Source: Hymenopus coronatus
Taxonomy: Eukaryota > Arthropoda > Insecta > Mantodea > Hymenopodidae
Direction: 5' to 3'
DNA length: 64,000 nt
Assembly (NCBI GenBank): GCA_030762935.1
Contig: CM060900.1
Location: forward strand, 113,276,120-113,340,119
Part shown: piece by piece, positions 1-11,504 of the stretch
How positions within the stretch are numbered: position 1 is the first letter of the stretch
How the letters are laid out: the number at the start of each line of letters is the position of its first letter
The notes under the pieces: generated by a model
Database searches by the model: none
What the model was told of the DNA's origin: nothing
What the model saw: the letters and a program-made list of their open reading frames with translations, nothing else
Program-made: the position numbers and the translations under genes

Positions 1-383
1 CTGAAGTCGACTCACCACTGCGCTGATAAGAGGGAGAATATGAATTACATTTTCCCCTATGCTCCTCTTAAGGCTGTTCATAGCAAGTTTATGTACCGAG
101 TAGACAAACTTCCAAGCCGTATGTTCCGAACTCGATGCCTGGCTTACAGAATACAGCATTCTGAAACGCGTACTCAGCCACTACAGGCGTACAGTGAAGA
201 TTCACTGTCTCGTGCAACAGGTAATTCAAGGACTTCTGTGATAAGTTTAAACATGGATCTGGCGTTACAGCCTATGTTGCGACGGATATTAACGTGATTA
301 CAACAGCTGCGAGGATTGACGGATAGCATTACGTAACCTCCGTAGTGTTGAGAATTTCGAAAATAAACACGGTATCTACATAC
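1..383. other. Putative intron of the swiprosin-like gene
   Basis: This stretch lies just downstream (minus strand) of the donor site of the swiprosin-like exon. I searched the minus strand for the next conserved EF-hand exon (it should begin with the FLLIFRKA-type block) and did not find it, so the intron probably runs off the left edge. The reading frames here are not convincing. Confidence 0.5.
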
Positions 384-531
384 CTCCCGAAAACTTATCT
401 TGTTATCACCGTCTTCGTCAACTTCCTTGATCATGGCTTTTAGTCCCAAGTGGGTTTGCGGTGCTCCAAGCTTCTCCATCATTCTCTTTAGCTCTCCGAG
501 GTCGAGAAACCCATCAAGTCCTTCGTCGAAT
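384..531 (-). CDS. Swip-1: Internal exon of a swiprosin-1/EFHD2-like EF-hand protein
   Basis: A 148-bp exon encoding 49 complete residues plus one split-codon base. It begins FDEGLDGFLDLGELKRMMEK, continues LGAPQTHLGLKAMIKEVDED, and ends GDNKISFRE. It has the acceptor ttgttgcag just before base 531 and the donor gtatgt starting at base 383. The peptide covers the end of EF-hand 1 (FLDLGELK), the highly conserved linker MMEKLGAPQTHLGLK, and the EF-hand 2 calcium loop DEDGDNKISFRE with acidic residues in the ligand positions. Swiprosins are calcium-binding, actin-associated cytosolic proteins; insects have a single orthologue. No other exon of this gene was recognised in the window, so the introns are long and the gene runs off the left side (3' end), with its 5' exons either unrecognised to the right or outside. 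The reading frame can be extended past the donor into intron, but that part has no similarity. Identification is strong because of the linker motif; orthology beyond the family is inference. Confidence 0.9.
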
Positions 532-2877
532 CTGCAACAAAGACGTGTCTATATAGATACTTAAAAATTCTAACATGAAATATGTCAATCAATACAATCT
601 ATTCAAAAGTAAATGTTCCACTTTTTAAAGACCATCTCGCGTGGAGCTTTCAGAAAGCGCGAAAACAGAGCGGACATTTCCTTAATTATAAACGCGTGCA
701 GTAATTAGCGTTTTCTTGCATGGGTACATATTACAGTAAAAGATTTGTCTGGTGGAGGGTGCATTACAAATCCTTTATGTAGGGTGTACTAGTGATGTAA
801 TTAATTTTAAAGCTTCCTATACTGCAAGTTTGCCTCAGGGACAAAGCTTAACAAATGCAAACATCAACAAGAACACTAAATGTTTGAAACGTGCAATAAG
901 AATGTAAGCATACAATAGAATAAAAATATTAAAATTCGAGTTATGTTATAAGCAGATGTATTTGAAGCAAGTGAAATATTTTGAGGTGGTAAAGGAAGAT
1001 TATGGGAGGCATCATTGATGATAAAGAGTATAAATTTGAGTGCTTAAGAGACCTATTGAGCCCTTCAAAGCAAACGTACCAATTCATTAACTATGCATCT
1101 AAGCATCTTGCAGGTGTTGGCAAAGACTTTGGGAATTGTTCCACGGGCACAATTGATAGCCCTATTACCGTAATATAGTTAAATGCATATTTTTCTGTAT
1201 AAATGTAACCGTTTGTGGCAGATATTCTTATTCTCGTCGCGACCACCTTGACTGGGGTAGTGGTCGTTCAAATCGTATTATTGGGTCCAATATGTAACCA
1301 GTATATGAGGCAAGTTTAAAGATAATTATATCGGTTGTTCGTGTACTCCATCGTGTAGCGGTTTCGGAGATCTCTGCGCGAGTCACATACCTAATTTTAG
1401 AGAAAATTGGCCAAAATGTTGAATTATGCGATGGCGAATATTCCCGAGTGTTTGACCGTAGGGACAAAAGCCAAGGACGTATAAAAAGGTTTCAAACTCG
1501 CTGTGGCACGCCGGCTGCGGCTATGGTCTTAACTTCGACCCGGTATTGCTCGCAGAGCAGCTACGTTATGTCATCTTCTAGGCTTCCTTCCACTCGGTTT
1601 TGGATAGCCTTTGTAGTTTACAATCCAGTTGTTAGCCTGAGTATATTCCTTATATTATAGAATGACATCCTTGCCTTTGTGAGATAACTCGCAGATAACA
1701 TAGGAAAGTTGGAGAAGAATAAAGAATATTGTCACGGGAATAAAACATAATATATAAAATATTACTGCTGAGTGGCCGGCCATGATCGTGTGTTTACACA
1801 ATTCGCTTGCACTCCAGTGATCGGTTCGAGTGCTATTCTTGACATTCTCGGGCTTCAAGCAAGGTGTAATGATGAGTCGTAGAGGTTTTGGGAGCGTGTA
1901 TCCCATCAGGATGATGGGAGAGAACTCTAGAATATGTTTGTCGCCAGGAAAGCTTCAGATCCTATTTTCGGTTCGAGTGCTGTCTGCAGAATTGTAAGAC
2001 TATACGAAGAGTGGGAGAGTTTGGTTACCTGCGATATCTATACCTATGGTTTAGTAAAAGTTCATTTCTCCCAGTCTTAGCTTCAATGCTTAGAAATGGC
2101 TATGCCTACTAATGATATCTCCCTTAACACTTTTAATGCAGCATTCTACAGCAAATGCTCCACAGTTGCTCCGATATGTACCCAACAAAAAGTTTCGAAG
2201 TCCTCTTCGTGCACTAATGGCCTGCTTGATATGATTTATTCATTTCTATATTGCCTGATTCCGGTCTGCCCATTTTCTACTGTTAAAAAGACGCGGTTAC
2301 TCATTTCTTCACAAACAACTTGGAGTTAACTTTTATGCCTCAATTTTTAAATAAGTTATCATGTATATTCATAATATCACAAATTTAACTAAACTTGTTT
2401 CTTACAACCTTGTCCCGCTAAACTGCATCCATCCGCGCGCAATTTCCTTCCCCTGGTCCCTGACTAGCATAAGTACGCAATCGAATGGCGCTATCGGTTA
2501 TACAATCCCCATTCAGTCCAAGGCCAGGCGATAAAAGCAATATAAACAGTCATGCTAGAGGTATGTGTTTTCCCCATCCTGAGAGATAAGAGGACCCTTC
2601 GTTTAAACCTTTGTGCGTGTTAGTAAAAAATGTACACGCGTTTCAGATGCATTAACTCTTGTTATATATTTTATTCATACGGTTACGAAAATATAAATTG
2701 ATATTCTCGTCACCTACATTAACATAATGATCATGTTAAATGGCTATATTGTACCGCATAACCTGTTCTACGACAGCACTCAATGAGAGGTAAGTAACCT
2801 CGTTTTTATAAGCTTACCCGACATGTAAGCACACCTAAATGTGTCCACTCGTGTTCAGTTCATTGACTGAGGTTGTT
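532..2877. other. Non-coding sequence, no recognisable feature
   Basis: AT-rich sequence upstream (minus strand) of the swiprosin-like exon, presumably intron if the 5' exons lie further right. Reading frames at 1228-1467, 1448-1660, 1655-1906 and 2096-2329 are short, lack domain signatures and have no splice context. No repeat family found elsewhere in the window was recognised here. Confidence 0.5.
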
Positions 2878-4009
2878 CCTTTTTTTTTTCTTCTTCTTTT
2901 TTTCTTTTTTTACATGTGAATCTGGCGGTTTTTGAACTCCTGGAAGTAGGTTCTCTTCCCTGCCCTGGCGTTTGATCGAAGCTGGACATGAGGGCCCCGT
3001 AGTTCTGTGGTGTATCCGTGCCCCTCAGCCTCTGCAGGAAGAGGAGCTGTGTTGAGCTGGCGATTCGAGAGAAATCGCTCGGCGGAGTAGGCAGCTTACT
3101 TCAGGAGCACCTGCTTAACCCGCTTGGAGATGCCTTACACACGTGCTGACAAGTCAGCTGCTGTGGACTGCAATGAGGTGACTGCTGCCTGTAGTGTACT
3201 TCCAGTGTGGTGGAAGCCTGTAGCTCCTGAAGCTTCTCGGCGATGACGCTGCTGTACGCCTCTCCGTGTGGAGGTCCTGAATGGCATCCCGTATCGCTGC
3301 ATCAGTTGAGGGTACAGGCGCTGTGGCGTAGGCGTTGGTGGTCTGCGGAGGTGTAGTCTTCGTCCTCGGTATTGAGGGCACTGGGCCTGTCCCGTGAAGT
3401 ATCCTGTGCCACGCTGTCGTGACACAGAACCGGCGGCGGTGACGGAGATCATGCCCAATAAAGTCAGCGGTGGTGGAGTTGGCGCCTCAATAGTGTACAG
3501 GCGTCGGCCGTGTGTCCGAAGGCACAGCAGCGTCTGCAGGGCCTGTGTCGTTGCCTTTAGCTGACCTCAACGGCAAGAAGTTTTATTAACAAGGGCAACC
3601 CAGTCGTTATGGCAGACTCCAAATCCGCACGATCACGCAACTCCACCCTCCCCAGTTCCCAGCCGTTGGCGATGCGAGTAGGCCTCAAATATGAGGGCCA
3701 CTGCGTCTTCGCTGCGGCGGTGAAGATCCGGGTGGAAAGGTCCCTAGGGACCTCCCGAACCACGGCGATGAACCGGGGAGAAGAGCTCTGCCTTACCGGC
3801 GACTGCGGCTGCAACCGCTGAGGAGAGGTGATATTGGCTGCCGGTGAAGCAGCAGAGGCGAGCGGTGGCGATACTGTTGAGACAGGGCTTGCCTCGGGTG
3901 TCGGCGATGGCGAGGAATTCCCCGCGGCGGAGTTGGCCTTCCTAGAGGCTGCGGCTCGGCGTTGCTTGTTCTTCCCCATCGAAGCAGGCCCGAGTCCTGT
4001 TCCCGCCAT
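2878..4009 (-). mobile_element. LINE ORF1-only remnant with A-rich tail
   Basis: GC-rich island in AT-rich surroundings. On the minus strand it opens with a gag-like ORF1 and ends in a purine/A-rich run (2878-2911, read on plus as T-rich with a few C). No reverse transcriptase sequence lies between the ORF1 and the tail, so this is either an internally deleted LINE or a retrotransposed ORF1-containing transcript. No target-site duplication was found by eye. Confidence 0.6.
3118..4009 (-). pseudogene. LINE ORF1 (gag-like nucleic-acid-binding protein), decayed
   Basis: Starting from the ATG at 4009-4007 (MAGTGLGPASMGKNKQRR), the frame has a low-complexity Ala/Ser/Pro segment, then a block beginning PRFIAVVREVPRDLSTRIF that resembles the pre-knuckle domain of Jockey/CR1-type ORF1 proteins. 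An in-frame TAA at 3557-3559 interrupts it. Immediately after, in the same frame, comes a CCHC zinc knuckle CRRCCAFGHTADAC (CX2CX4HX4C, 3497-3538). Downstream coding is frame-broken (frames at 3135-3458 and 3154-3381). Such proteins coat LINE RNA in the ribonucleoprotein. The family assignment rests on domain order and the knuckle; the exact clade is not certain. Confidence 0.65.
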
Positions 4010-4129
4010 AATATGGTTTATATCGCACGCGGAGAGAACAGATGACATAAATAAAAACCTAGTAGGAAGAAAAAAAACATCAAAAAAACATGCGTGACTC
4101 ATAAATGAAGTGTTGGAAGCATGCATCAA

Positions 4130-5504
4130 ATATACAACGAATATTTCACACAGTTACGGAGTGTTCGGCAATAGAGCAAACCCTTCTTTATTGGAATCTG
4201 ATTTCGCTACGTCTGTTTTGTTGTCAGATGACTTTCGGTATGGTTAATGACAACACTAAATAATATTGACCATATTGCCATCAAAGTCCCACGTTTTGTT
4301 TTCTCTTTGACCACATGAGTAATTGAGCCTTTCCTTGATGTCATTAACCTGCGACAATGTTGTACTGAGCAGCACCCTAACCTCTAGCAGTTTGAATGTT
4401 TGTTGCCATGAAACAGTTTTCACAAACTCATCACGTCACTCACATTTTTTTTTTTGTTTTTTTTTTTTTGTTTTTTGTTGTTGTTATCCTCTTCCTCTTC
4501 GTACTATTATACACGATTTGCTCACATAATAACTGAATCTTCAACTCAGCATGGTCGATGAAGATGCGGTAATGACTCACATGCTGCTGATACAAACGGT
4601 TCAGTATAAAAAGAGTAATAACGAACGCTCTCTCATATCTTACTTTAATAACTTACATATGCATCATTACTTGAGAGAAAAGTAATTTCACTAAAATACT
4701 CTGAATGGAGAAAATAAATTATAACTAGGGAACCAGACTTTAGCCATGTTGACAGTCAAGAGATACTGAGCAAAGTTTATAGCTTAAGTTGTGGGACTAA
4801 TGTCATCAGCTCCTCCTTATCCCCTGAAAAATAGTCACCAACGCGGTTTAGAATTTAATCAATGGAATTTTTAAAACCCTCTTAAGGAGCACAATTATGG
4901 AAATAAAATTAAGGGTATGTGAAAGCTAGAATCGTACTGCAATTTGAGCTGTGAAAGGGTTTAGACTTTGTTTGTATGACTATTTTTCCAAAAAGTACTC
5001 AACATCAACAGAAGTTGTCATAACACATTTTGCGTTGAGTTACTGTATTGCTTTAAACTACTAATATCACAAAGACAGCAAACGTTCTGATATGGAGAGA
5101 TTGTAATGCTCATTGCACGATAGTACTTTTTTCAAAAAAGTTTACAAATGTAATCGATTATTAAGTTGTTCTCGAAATCTGCAGTCTCGTTCGATAGAAA
5201 AGTGTCAAACGATCGGCTACAGTATCCTACTTTGGTCGAAGCGTATTTGAGAATAGGGCGAACTGTTTCCAAACCAAGGTAGAGTGGTAGTAGTAGAGAA
5301 GGATTAAAATGCATAACAATTGCTGCTGGTATGACGATGGCAAGGGGACACACATTGAGGGGTATTCTCATGGATATGATAACGGTATTATTAAAAATAG
5401 TTTACGAATATTGGAGGGAATGCCCATGCAAATTGGAATTGGGGTTAAAAGAACAGAGACTTTGAACGTATCAAAAATACCAAGGTCTAACTGAACAGCA
5501 AATA
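4130..5504. other. Non-coding sequence with a T-rich tract
   Basis: No gene or known repeat recognised. A T-rich run with scattered G lies at 4446-4486. Short frames at 4323-4529, 5132-5371 and 5309-5494 have no domain features. Confidence 0.5.
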
Positions 5505-5720
5505 ATCTATATGGGTTCGATTCCAGGTTGGGGGGTGGGAATTTTTTCTCTAACCAAGATTATTCCCTAGTCTGGAGTATGAAAGAGTGTAAATTGTGTT
5601 CTAATGTGTAAAAAATACAGAAGCAAAAATACAATGACTATATACGGGTCAAACTGCCTATATGACCATCGCAGCTAAAGGCGGGGTATAAATTGAAGTA
5701 TAAAAATATCTGAGGCAAGG
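5505..5720 (+). repeat. SINE family B copy, head-truncated
   Basis: Begins inside the tRNA-like head at the B box (gggttcgattcc) and continues with the family body: ttttttctctaaccaagatt, then tattccctagtctggagtat. The same body follows tRNA-like heads at 14.4, 15.6, 24.2 and 36.2 kb. The end contains the shared block around atatgaccatcgcagctaaa. Confidence 0.6.
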
Positions 5721-6651
5721 ACCAAGGGAGGTATTATTGTAGTGAAGTGGTCTCTATGAAGTGTGATAATAGTATAAAAATATAGAATGCGAGCATTTGA
5801 TATGTATACAGGTGCATCTATATCGATGTTAAATATTTCGTGAGCGCCCCCCCCATCAGAAGTGTCTGAAACTCATTTATTGCGGAGCTACAAGACAAAA
5901 GTTCTAGGTTACAGTGAACTCGAAATTACTTCCTCCTGCTTCGACGCATGCCTTCACCCTGCGTTCCATGCTATTGTGTATTCTCTTGCAAGTTCCTAGA
6001 GTGTCTCTTATTTGCTCAAATCCAGTGTGGATACTCTTGCAAAGCGTCAATATCCGATGCAGGAGTCATCCAAACGAAGAAATCCATTCGATTCAAGTCA
6101 AGAACGAGTAGCCCATGCAATTTATCCCTCTCTACAAATCTATCTATGCAGACCTTTTATCATTCAAAAATTGCGTGTTAACCGATTGAAATAATCTGGC
6201 GAACCATCGTGTAAAACTCCCATTCTTTGGGGGATGTCCAGAAGCACACCATTTAACTGATGCAGCTTATTTCTGAAAAACTGCAGTACGTTTCTGAATT
6301 TGGACGTGGGAGAAAGAAATGAGGAAACTAATGTGATCGTGAACTAGTTCACCCCAAAAGTTTAGACAGAACTTCAGTTTGTGTCTGTACTAATCACACT
6401 TCAAGTGGGTTTTCATGAGCCCAGTTATGAAGATGTTATAAAAATTGAAGGTACCGTCGCCGAGGAAATCCAGCAAAATTAATGAACAACCTGCATGCAA
6501 AGGAATTTATAAAAGGACAAAGTCCGCCACCTTTAATCCTTGTACCCGGTGAAGGTGATAAGAGTACATATGATTTTCCAGATAGTCATCTGACTAACTC
6601 CCTTCCTTACTGCAATACGTCTTAAAATATAAAACATTCATCTTAAATGAG
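5721..6651. other. Non-coding sequence, nothing recognised
   Basis: AT-rich. The three overlapping frames at 5914-6194 are frame shadows of each other with no domain signature. Confidence 0.5.

Positions 6652-6688
<37 letters not shown>
6652..6688. repeat. (CT)n microsatellite
   Basis: Uninterrupted CT dinucleotide run of about 18 units. Confidence 0.95.
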
Positions 6689-6689
<1 letters not shown>

Positions 6690-6888
6690 ACACGTTGCTG
6701 CATTCGCAAGAAAGTTCATGAAGAAGGTGATTGTCTGTTGGGGTGTCTGCATAAACTCACGTGCTCGTGATGCATTTGCCTTCTACAAGGCCATACATGT
6801 AATGCCTATCGGTCTGTGCACTCAAGACATTTTCTTATGCCTCCCGTGCTCTACAAAATCTATTATTTTTGCTATTTACCCTCCCTCC

Positions 6889-7600
6889 TCGTGGCGGCGC
6901 CGTGACCGAATGGTTAGACCGCTCGCCTCACACCGCCCTCCATCCCATGTGGGATTTGTGGTGGACGAAATGGCGTTTGGGTGGGTTTTCTCTGGGATCT
7001 CCGGTTTCCACCAATTGCTCCATTATCACCTTTCATATCCTCCATTTGGCCTGCATTTCTTCCTCTTCCTCCCGCTCATGCCTGGCTATGGGCCGACCAC
7101 TCGTTCTAGGTGCTCCATTCTGTGGTTTTGTGCCGTTGGCTCCCCAATAGGCTTCTGGCTACTGCCCGACTACAGGGAGAAGCCATAGAAATTTACAAAC
7201 ATCCTAACAATTTTAGCAAAAAAGAAGAGTCCTTAAAGCTGAACAGAAACTGGCATCCTGTCCTAGAAGGCAGGAAATGTCAAAACTGGCAAGATCGAAC
7301 CGGGCCAGCCAGAAGGTATCTGCTCCGGAGAGGCTAAGCCCCGCCCCCAAACAACCAGCATAAATACAGCAACTCTGTACTGCGAAACCTTCTCCGAGGA
7401 AACTTCGACCGCGCCACTGAAGATGTCCTCCGCAACTATGAGCGAAACGTCTGGATCATCTTACCCCAGCAGACCACGGCAAAATAACACGGAAATACTG
7501 GCCGTGAAAGCCTACGTTCTCTCAGACTTCTGACTCCTAGTCGTCCGATTTTAAGTCCTAGGGGGTGTCAGCCCTAAAAATACGGGACGGTGAGCCGAAT
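6889..7600 (+). repeat. SINE family A copy, interrupted by a Penelope-like insertion
   Basis: The tRNA-like head (gccgtgaccgaatggttaga, A-box-like) is followed by the body shared with the copy at 43073-43447: atgtgggatttgtggtggac, then ccaattgctccattatcacc. The body stops at 7157 after cttctg and resumes at 7527 with cttctgactcctag, ending in the shared tail tcctagggggtgtcagccct. The part between is not SINE. Confidence 0.75.
7158..7526 (+). pseudogene. Penelope-like element, 3' fragment of the RT/GIY-YIG protein
   Basis: The insertion encodes RLQGEAIEIYKHPNNF, SKKEESLKLNRNWHPVL in frame (about 7167-7260), which matches the conserved C-terminal end of Penelope-like element proteins after the GIY-YIG nuclease (REAIEI.K.P.NFN..E...L...W.P). 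The rest is decayed 3' sequence. The six bases cttctg occur at both ends (7152-7157 and 7527-7532), compatible with a short target-site duplication. Catalytic RT and nuclease residues are absent because the copy is 5'-truncated, as is usual for these elements. Confidence 0.6.
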
Positions 7601-7629
7601 ACTACCCTCCTCGTATAGAGGACTTACAA

Positions 7630-7868
7630 GCCACCATCTGGTGGTCAGGTGCCTCTTGAACAGATGGAATAGGGATGGGTACTCAGCCCGATGCCTGATA
7701 TGACAGGTGAGAAAGAAGATGTGAAATGAAGGTAAAATGGATGAAACAAACTGTGATCATGGAGCAGGTGGTGAAATGAATATCGGGGAAGCCACCCAGA
7801 CGCAGCCATGTCCACCATAAATCCCCCTGGGATGGAACCCCGGTTGCCTTGGTGATAGGCGAGCGGTA
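7630..7868 (-). repeat. SINE family A-related copy, minus strand
   Basis: Read on the minus strand it starts taccgctcgcctatcaccaa, then gatttatggtggacatggct, and ccacctgctccatgatcaca, paralleling the family A body in order. It is more diverged than the two plus-strand copies and its 5' head is incomplete. Confidence 0.65.
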
Positions 7869-8146
7869 ACAAACTACAAACCAAAAGCAATCAGGGGACA
7901 ATAATTTAATTATTTTTTTGCTCCACAACAACCAAACAATAACAAAAGCAGACAACAATTTTAATTCCAATAACTAATATTGGTATTAACCAATGTACAA
8001 GACCTTTTATAACTAACAAGCTATTTTCAGATCCATGTTCCTATAGAAGTTTTAATGTTTTTGTGTTGGGAGGGTGTCTCCGAAATATTTGGCACCCAAT
8101 GCAGATAAATCCTGTATATAGGGGAAAGGGAACACGCGGTTTGGAT

Positions 8147-8428
8147 CGTCCTCCGTGGTCTAGCAGCAGATTGCTAGCACCTCCAGTTCCCAAAGTTATG
8201 GGATTCAAACGCGGCAGAAGGCGATGAAATCCTTAGAATGGCTTCCTGCAGAAGGGAAGTAAAGCCGTTGGTCCGTGTCGTAGATTTATACGGTACGTAA
8301 AAGAAACCTTAAGCCTAACAAAGTGGCCTCCGAGCAAAATTAAGCAGTTTTTTTCACGCCCAATATAGAATGGAACGCTGAGAAAATAAAGCTGTTAAAG
8401 AGTGTCCATAAATAAAATTAAATTTAAT
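8147..8428 (+). repeat. SINE family D copy
   Basis: tRNA-like head (tcctccgtggtctagcagca; B-box-like gggattcaaacgcgg) followed by the body block ccttagaatggcttcctgca, then cccaatatagaatggaacgc, and the tail gtccataaataaaattaaat. Same order as the copies at 34.8 and 40.8 kb. Confidence 0.75.
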
Positions 8429-9865
8429 TTAACATGAATTGGGTAAAGGGAAAAGTGCTGAAATTGATAATGTAGAAAGCAAATTGGCATGGAGATTGAA
8501 CGGGAATAAAATGCTTGCTGAGGGATGCAATAAAAAGAAGTAATGGATGCTAATCAGGTTCACGGCAGCAGATACCATCGAGTAAGAGACAAATAGTTCA
8601 TATTCGGACATAAATTGTGAAGCCGAAAAACGGATGAATAAAAGTTTTATTTGCGAGCCCCTGATTTTCTGATCCGAGTTTAATTTCAAATATTTTATAT
8701 GAGCGGAAAAAAATCGTTAACGGAATACCTTCAACCCCGATGAAGCAATAGACGAAAATGTGAATGCGCTAAATGAATCAATCTGTAACGAAACTTTTTA
8801 TGAACATTATTTAAGTGCTCCAGGCAAGAGCGTTTCAGACTCACGAGTCTTGACACACTTAAAAAAATATAAAATTATAACAAGCTTGACATTTAGGCGA
8901 GTATATTATCTCTGGAAAAAGAAAACGGCCGCGTCTTTAAATAAATATAAAAATAATCTGAAACTCGCATGATAACATAGTTTTGATCCATGTAAAACAA
9001 AACTCTTCAAAATTGAATGCTAACTGCCGTAATTTCTGGTCACATGTACACCTTTGGAAAAGGAGCATATTATATTGTAGTTTCTGCCTGCTCTTCCGGT
9101 AGGAAACACTTCCTGACGCTTCCTCCAGACAGAAGCAATCATCAGCACAACCAAATATGACGTTCACTTCCGCCTATGAAGGCGTGTCGCTTCCAAACCA
9201 CATTCTTTGTCTGATCAATTCAGTTTTACTACAAAAGAAATTACCACCTGGATGCTCTTGGAGCGTAGGAATACATTTGCTCTTTTCAATATTTTCAACT
9301 ACTTTTAAAGATTGTATCACTATGAATTCAGTTTTCCTTGTAATAAGTGTTACTATTAGATTTTCGCTCAAAGTAGAATTATTTCCGCCACATCTATCTT
9401 TTTCTCATCCTTAGCGCAAACACACGCCAATGTGCACTAATATTATCAGGAATTCCATGAACTGGCGAAACGTTACTTCGAAATATGAAGATCTGTTTAT
9501 CGCATTTCAGTTGAGAACGGAGCCGAGCAAACGGAAACGTGTGGCTACAGTTAAAAGGGAAACTCAGATTATACTTAGCAGCGAATAAGAAATTACATTT
9601 AAAACGCTTAATCAGAATTGTCGGTTATCTGGAGCTTTAACCTGGAACATTTCAAATGTATGCCAATCAATAGTCCTAGGACAACTCATTTTTTTCAAGA
9701 TAACATCCATATTTTTGGTATACTGGTCAACGCTCTTGGTTCCTGGCCAATAACTTATTTCATTTTCGCTTTAGATTCCAAAATAATAGGATGTCCCCGA
9801 TTTTTTACCTATTGGTATAACTAGTCTCTGGAACCAACGTCTTTTATCTTTCTTTCTTCACATAT
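8429..9865. other. Non-coding sequence, nothing recognised
   Basis: AT-rich. Frames at 8429-8689, 8760-8972, 8937-9167, 9157-9414, 9174-9371 and 9618-9824 overlap one another on opposite strands and show no domain features. Confidence 0.5.
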
Positions 9866-9990
9866 TTGGCCTTCAGGCTTAACCTAATTGACCATCACGG
9901 GAGAGAGAATAACTTACAAAGAACAGAAACACACAACATTTAGCATCCATGGCCATAGCGGGATTCAAACCCCCGGCCCTTTCGCGGCGT
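9866..9990 (-). repeat. SINE family F copy, minus strand
   Basis: On the minus strand: cgcgaaagggccgggggttt then gaatcccgctatggccatgg, followed by the body ending in aggttaagcctgaaggccaa. The plus-strand copy at 35803-35998 has the same blocks. Confidence 0.65.
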
Positions 9991-10442
9991 TGTTTTTAAA
10001 AATGTACTTATCCAAAATTACTTCAAAGCCCATTGTATTGAAAAAGCGAGTCCTACTGCAGGCCTGAAGAAATTTGCTGTCAGAAGCTAACTGATGTCAT
10101 TGAAACCCATCCTCCTCGGTGACAAGTGTGTACTAATTCAGAGGCAATTCACCATTTGCTTGTTTAAGTAAAAAGAACGTCTTAATCATCATGTGGGCTA
10201 TGGAAGGAAAACTCGAGCTATACCGCTTTTCCCCCACCCTTCTCTTTAAGTTCTACACTGACCAAGCGTTTATTAACGACAATGTAAAACACCATTGAAC
10301 GCCGCTTCGTATTAAACTACCTTAATTATATTATATACTGAATAGTCGAATGTATAAATGCAGTTTCCTCCTGAAATACTATTGCCCTACGTTAACAAGT
10401 ATTTACCGTGGGCACGCCCTTGGTAGGAATCTCACAACTATC
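9991..10442. other. Non-coding sequence, nothing recognised
   Basis: No reading frame of note and no repeat family seen elsewhere in the window. Confidence 0.5.
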
Positions 10443-10682
10443 TTTTTTTTTTTTTTTTTTTTTAATTTATTGACTCTCTTTAATTGTGGTTCCCAGGTAT
10501 CAATCTAAAATGGGCATGAAGGACTGCTTAATTTTGCTCAGAGACCTGTATCACGCTCGCGTTCCTTTACATGTTAATGTGCGAAACGGGATCACCAGCT
10601 TAACTTACCTTTCGAAGTAAGCCACACTACGGATTTTGACGCTTGATAAAAAGAAATAAATCCATCGACCTTCGGAACCACA
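10443..10682 (-). repeat. SINE family D copy with poly(A) tail, minus strand
   Basis: The T run at 10443-10463 is the poly(A) tail on the minus strand. Upstream of it the minus strand reads gtctctgagcaaaattaagc, then agtccttcatgcccatttta, the family D body. The tRNA-like head is missing beyond about 10682. Confidence 0.7.
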
Positions 10683-11504
10683 GAGGACAACCTTTTTCAC
10701 ATAAGCCTACCTTAAACATAGAAGGGAAAGCGAAATGGTAAGAAAGAGAAACCACCTAGGATTCACCTTATCAATCAGGACCGGCCCCAGGAATCAAATC
10801 CAGGACCTCCTGAATGCGAGCCTCGCGCGTTACCGCGGAGTAATCACTCTGTATATTATTGATTTTTTTTTTAAAGGTCAATAACCTGGAGCAGTCACCT
10901 GATCAGAACCAAGGTTAATGTTGTTGACCTTGCTACCGGAATCAATGTTTAACAGCTGGATGTAATTGATTTCCGCAAGTACCATTTCTATTATGCACTA
11001 TTCGAGAGAGAGAAAAGCAGTACACATGCGTTAAGCGCAATTGTGAAATTCTGAAGTAGATAACACTAGACTTGTCTCGTGATTTAAAACTCTTCCTCAT
11101 TCTCCAACGATGCAGTTACCGCAAATACATCGGAAGATATTTATTATCCAAAGCCTTTAAATCTATTCCATAAGAGAATATTGGCGATCCCTGGAAATAT
11201 GCTTGCCAAATTGTAAAGTTCTGGGCACTTTGCACAGTCTGTAACTGAATTTACAAAGCCATAAAATTAATGGAGCCGGTGGTGGATCAATAGAAGCAAC
11301 GCTTCTGCAGCTGCATAACGGGGTGTTGCACCCTTTTCGCTCCAATGTACAGTTGCATGGATGGCAAAATTTGCTAGCATTGTTTCCTCTAACAACCCCG
11401 CTACAGAGCGATGTGTGCTTTACATAGAAAACCAAGCTGTAAGACATATCTTTATAGACAGTCGAAGGGGAAGGAAGCGTTTTGAACGGTAGTCGATATT
11501 AAAA
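10683..11504. other. Non-coding sequence, nothing recognised
   Basis: Possible SINE-like remnant around 10790-10840 (minus-strand B-box-like sequence within gatcaggaccggccccagga then atcaaatccaggacctcctg), too weak to call. The frame at 11163-11447 has no domain signature. Confidence 0.4.
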
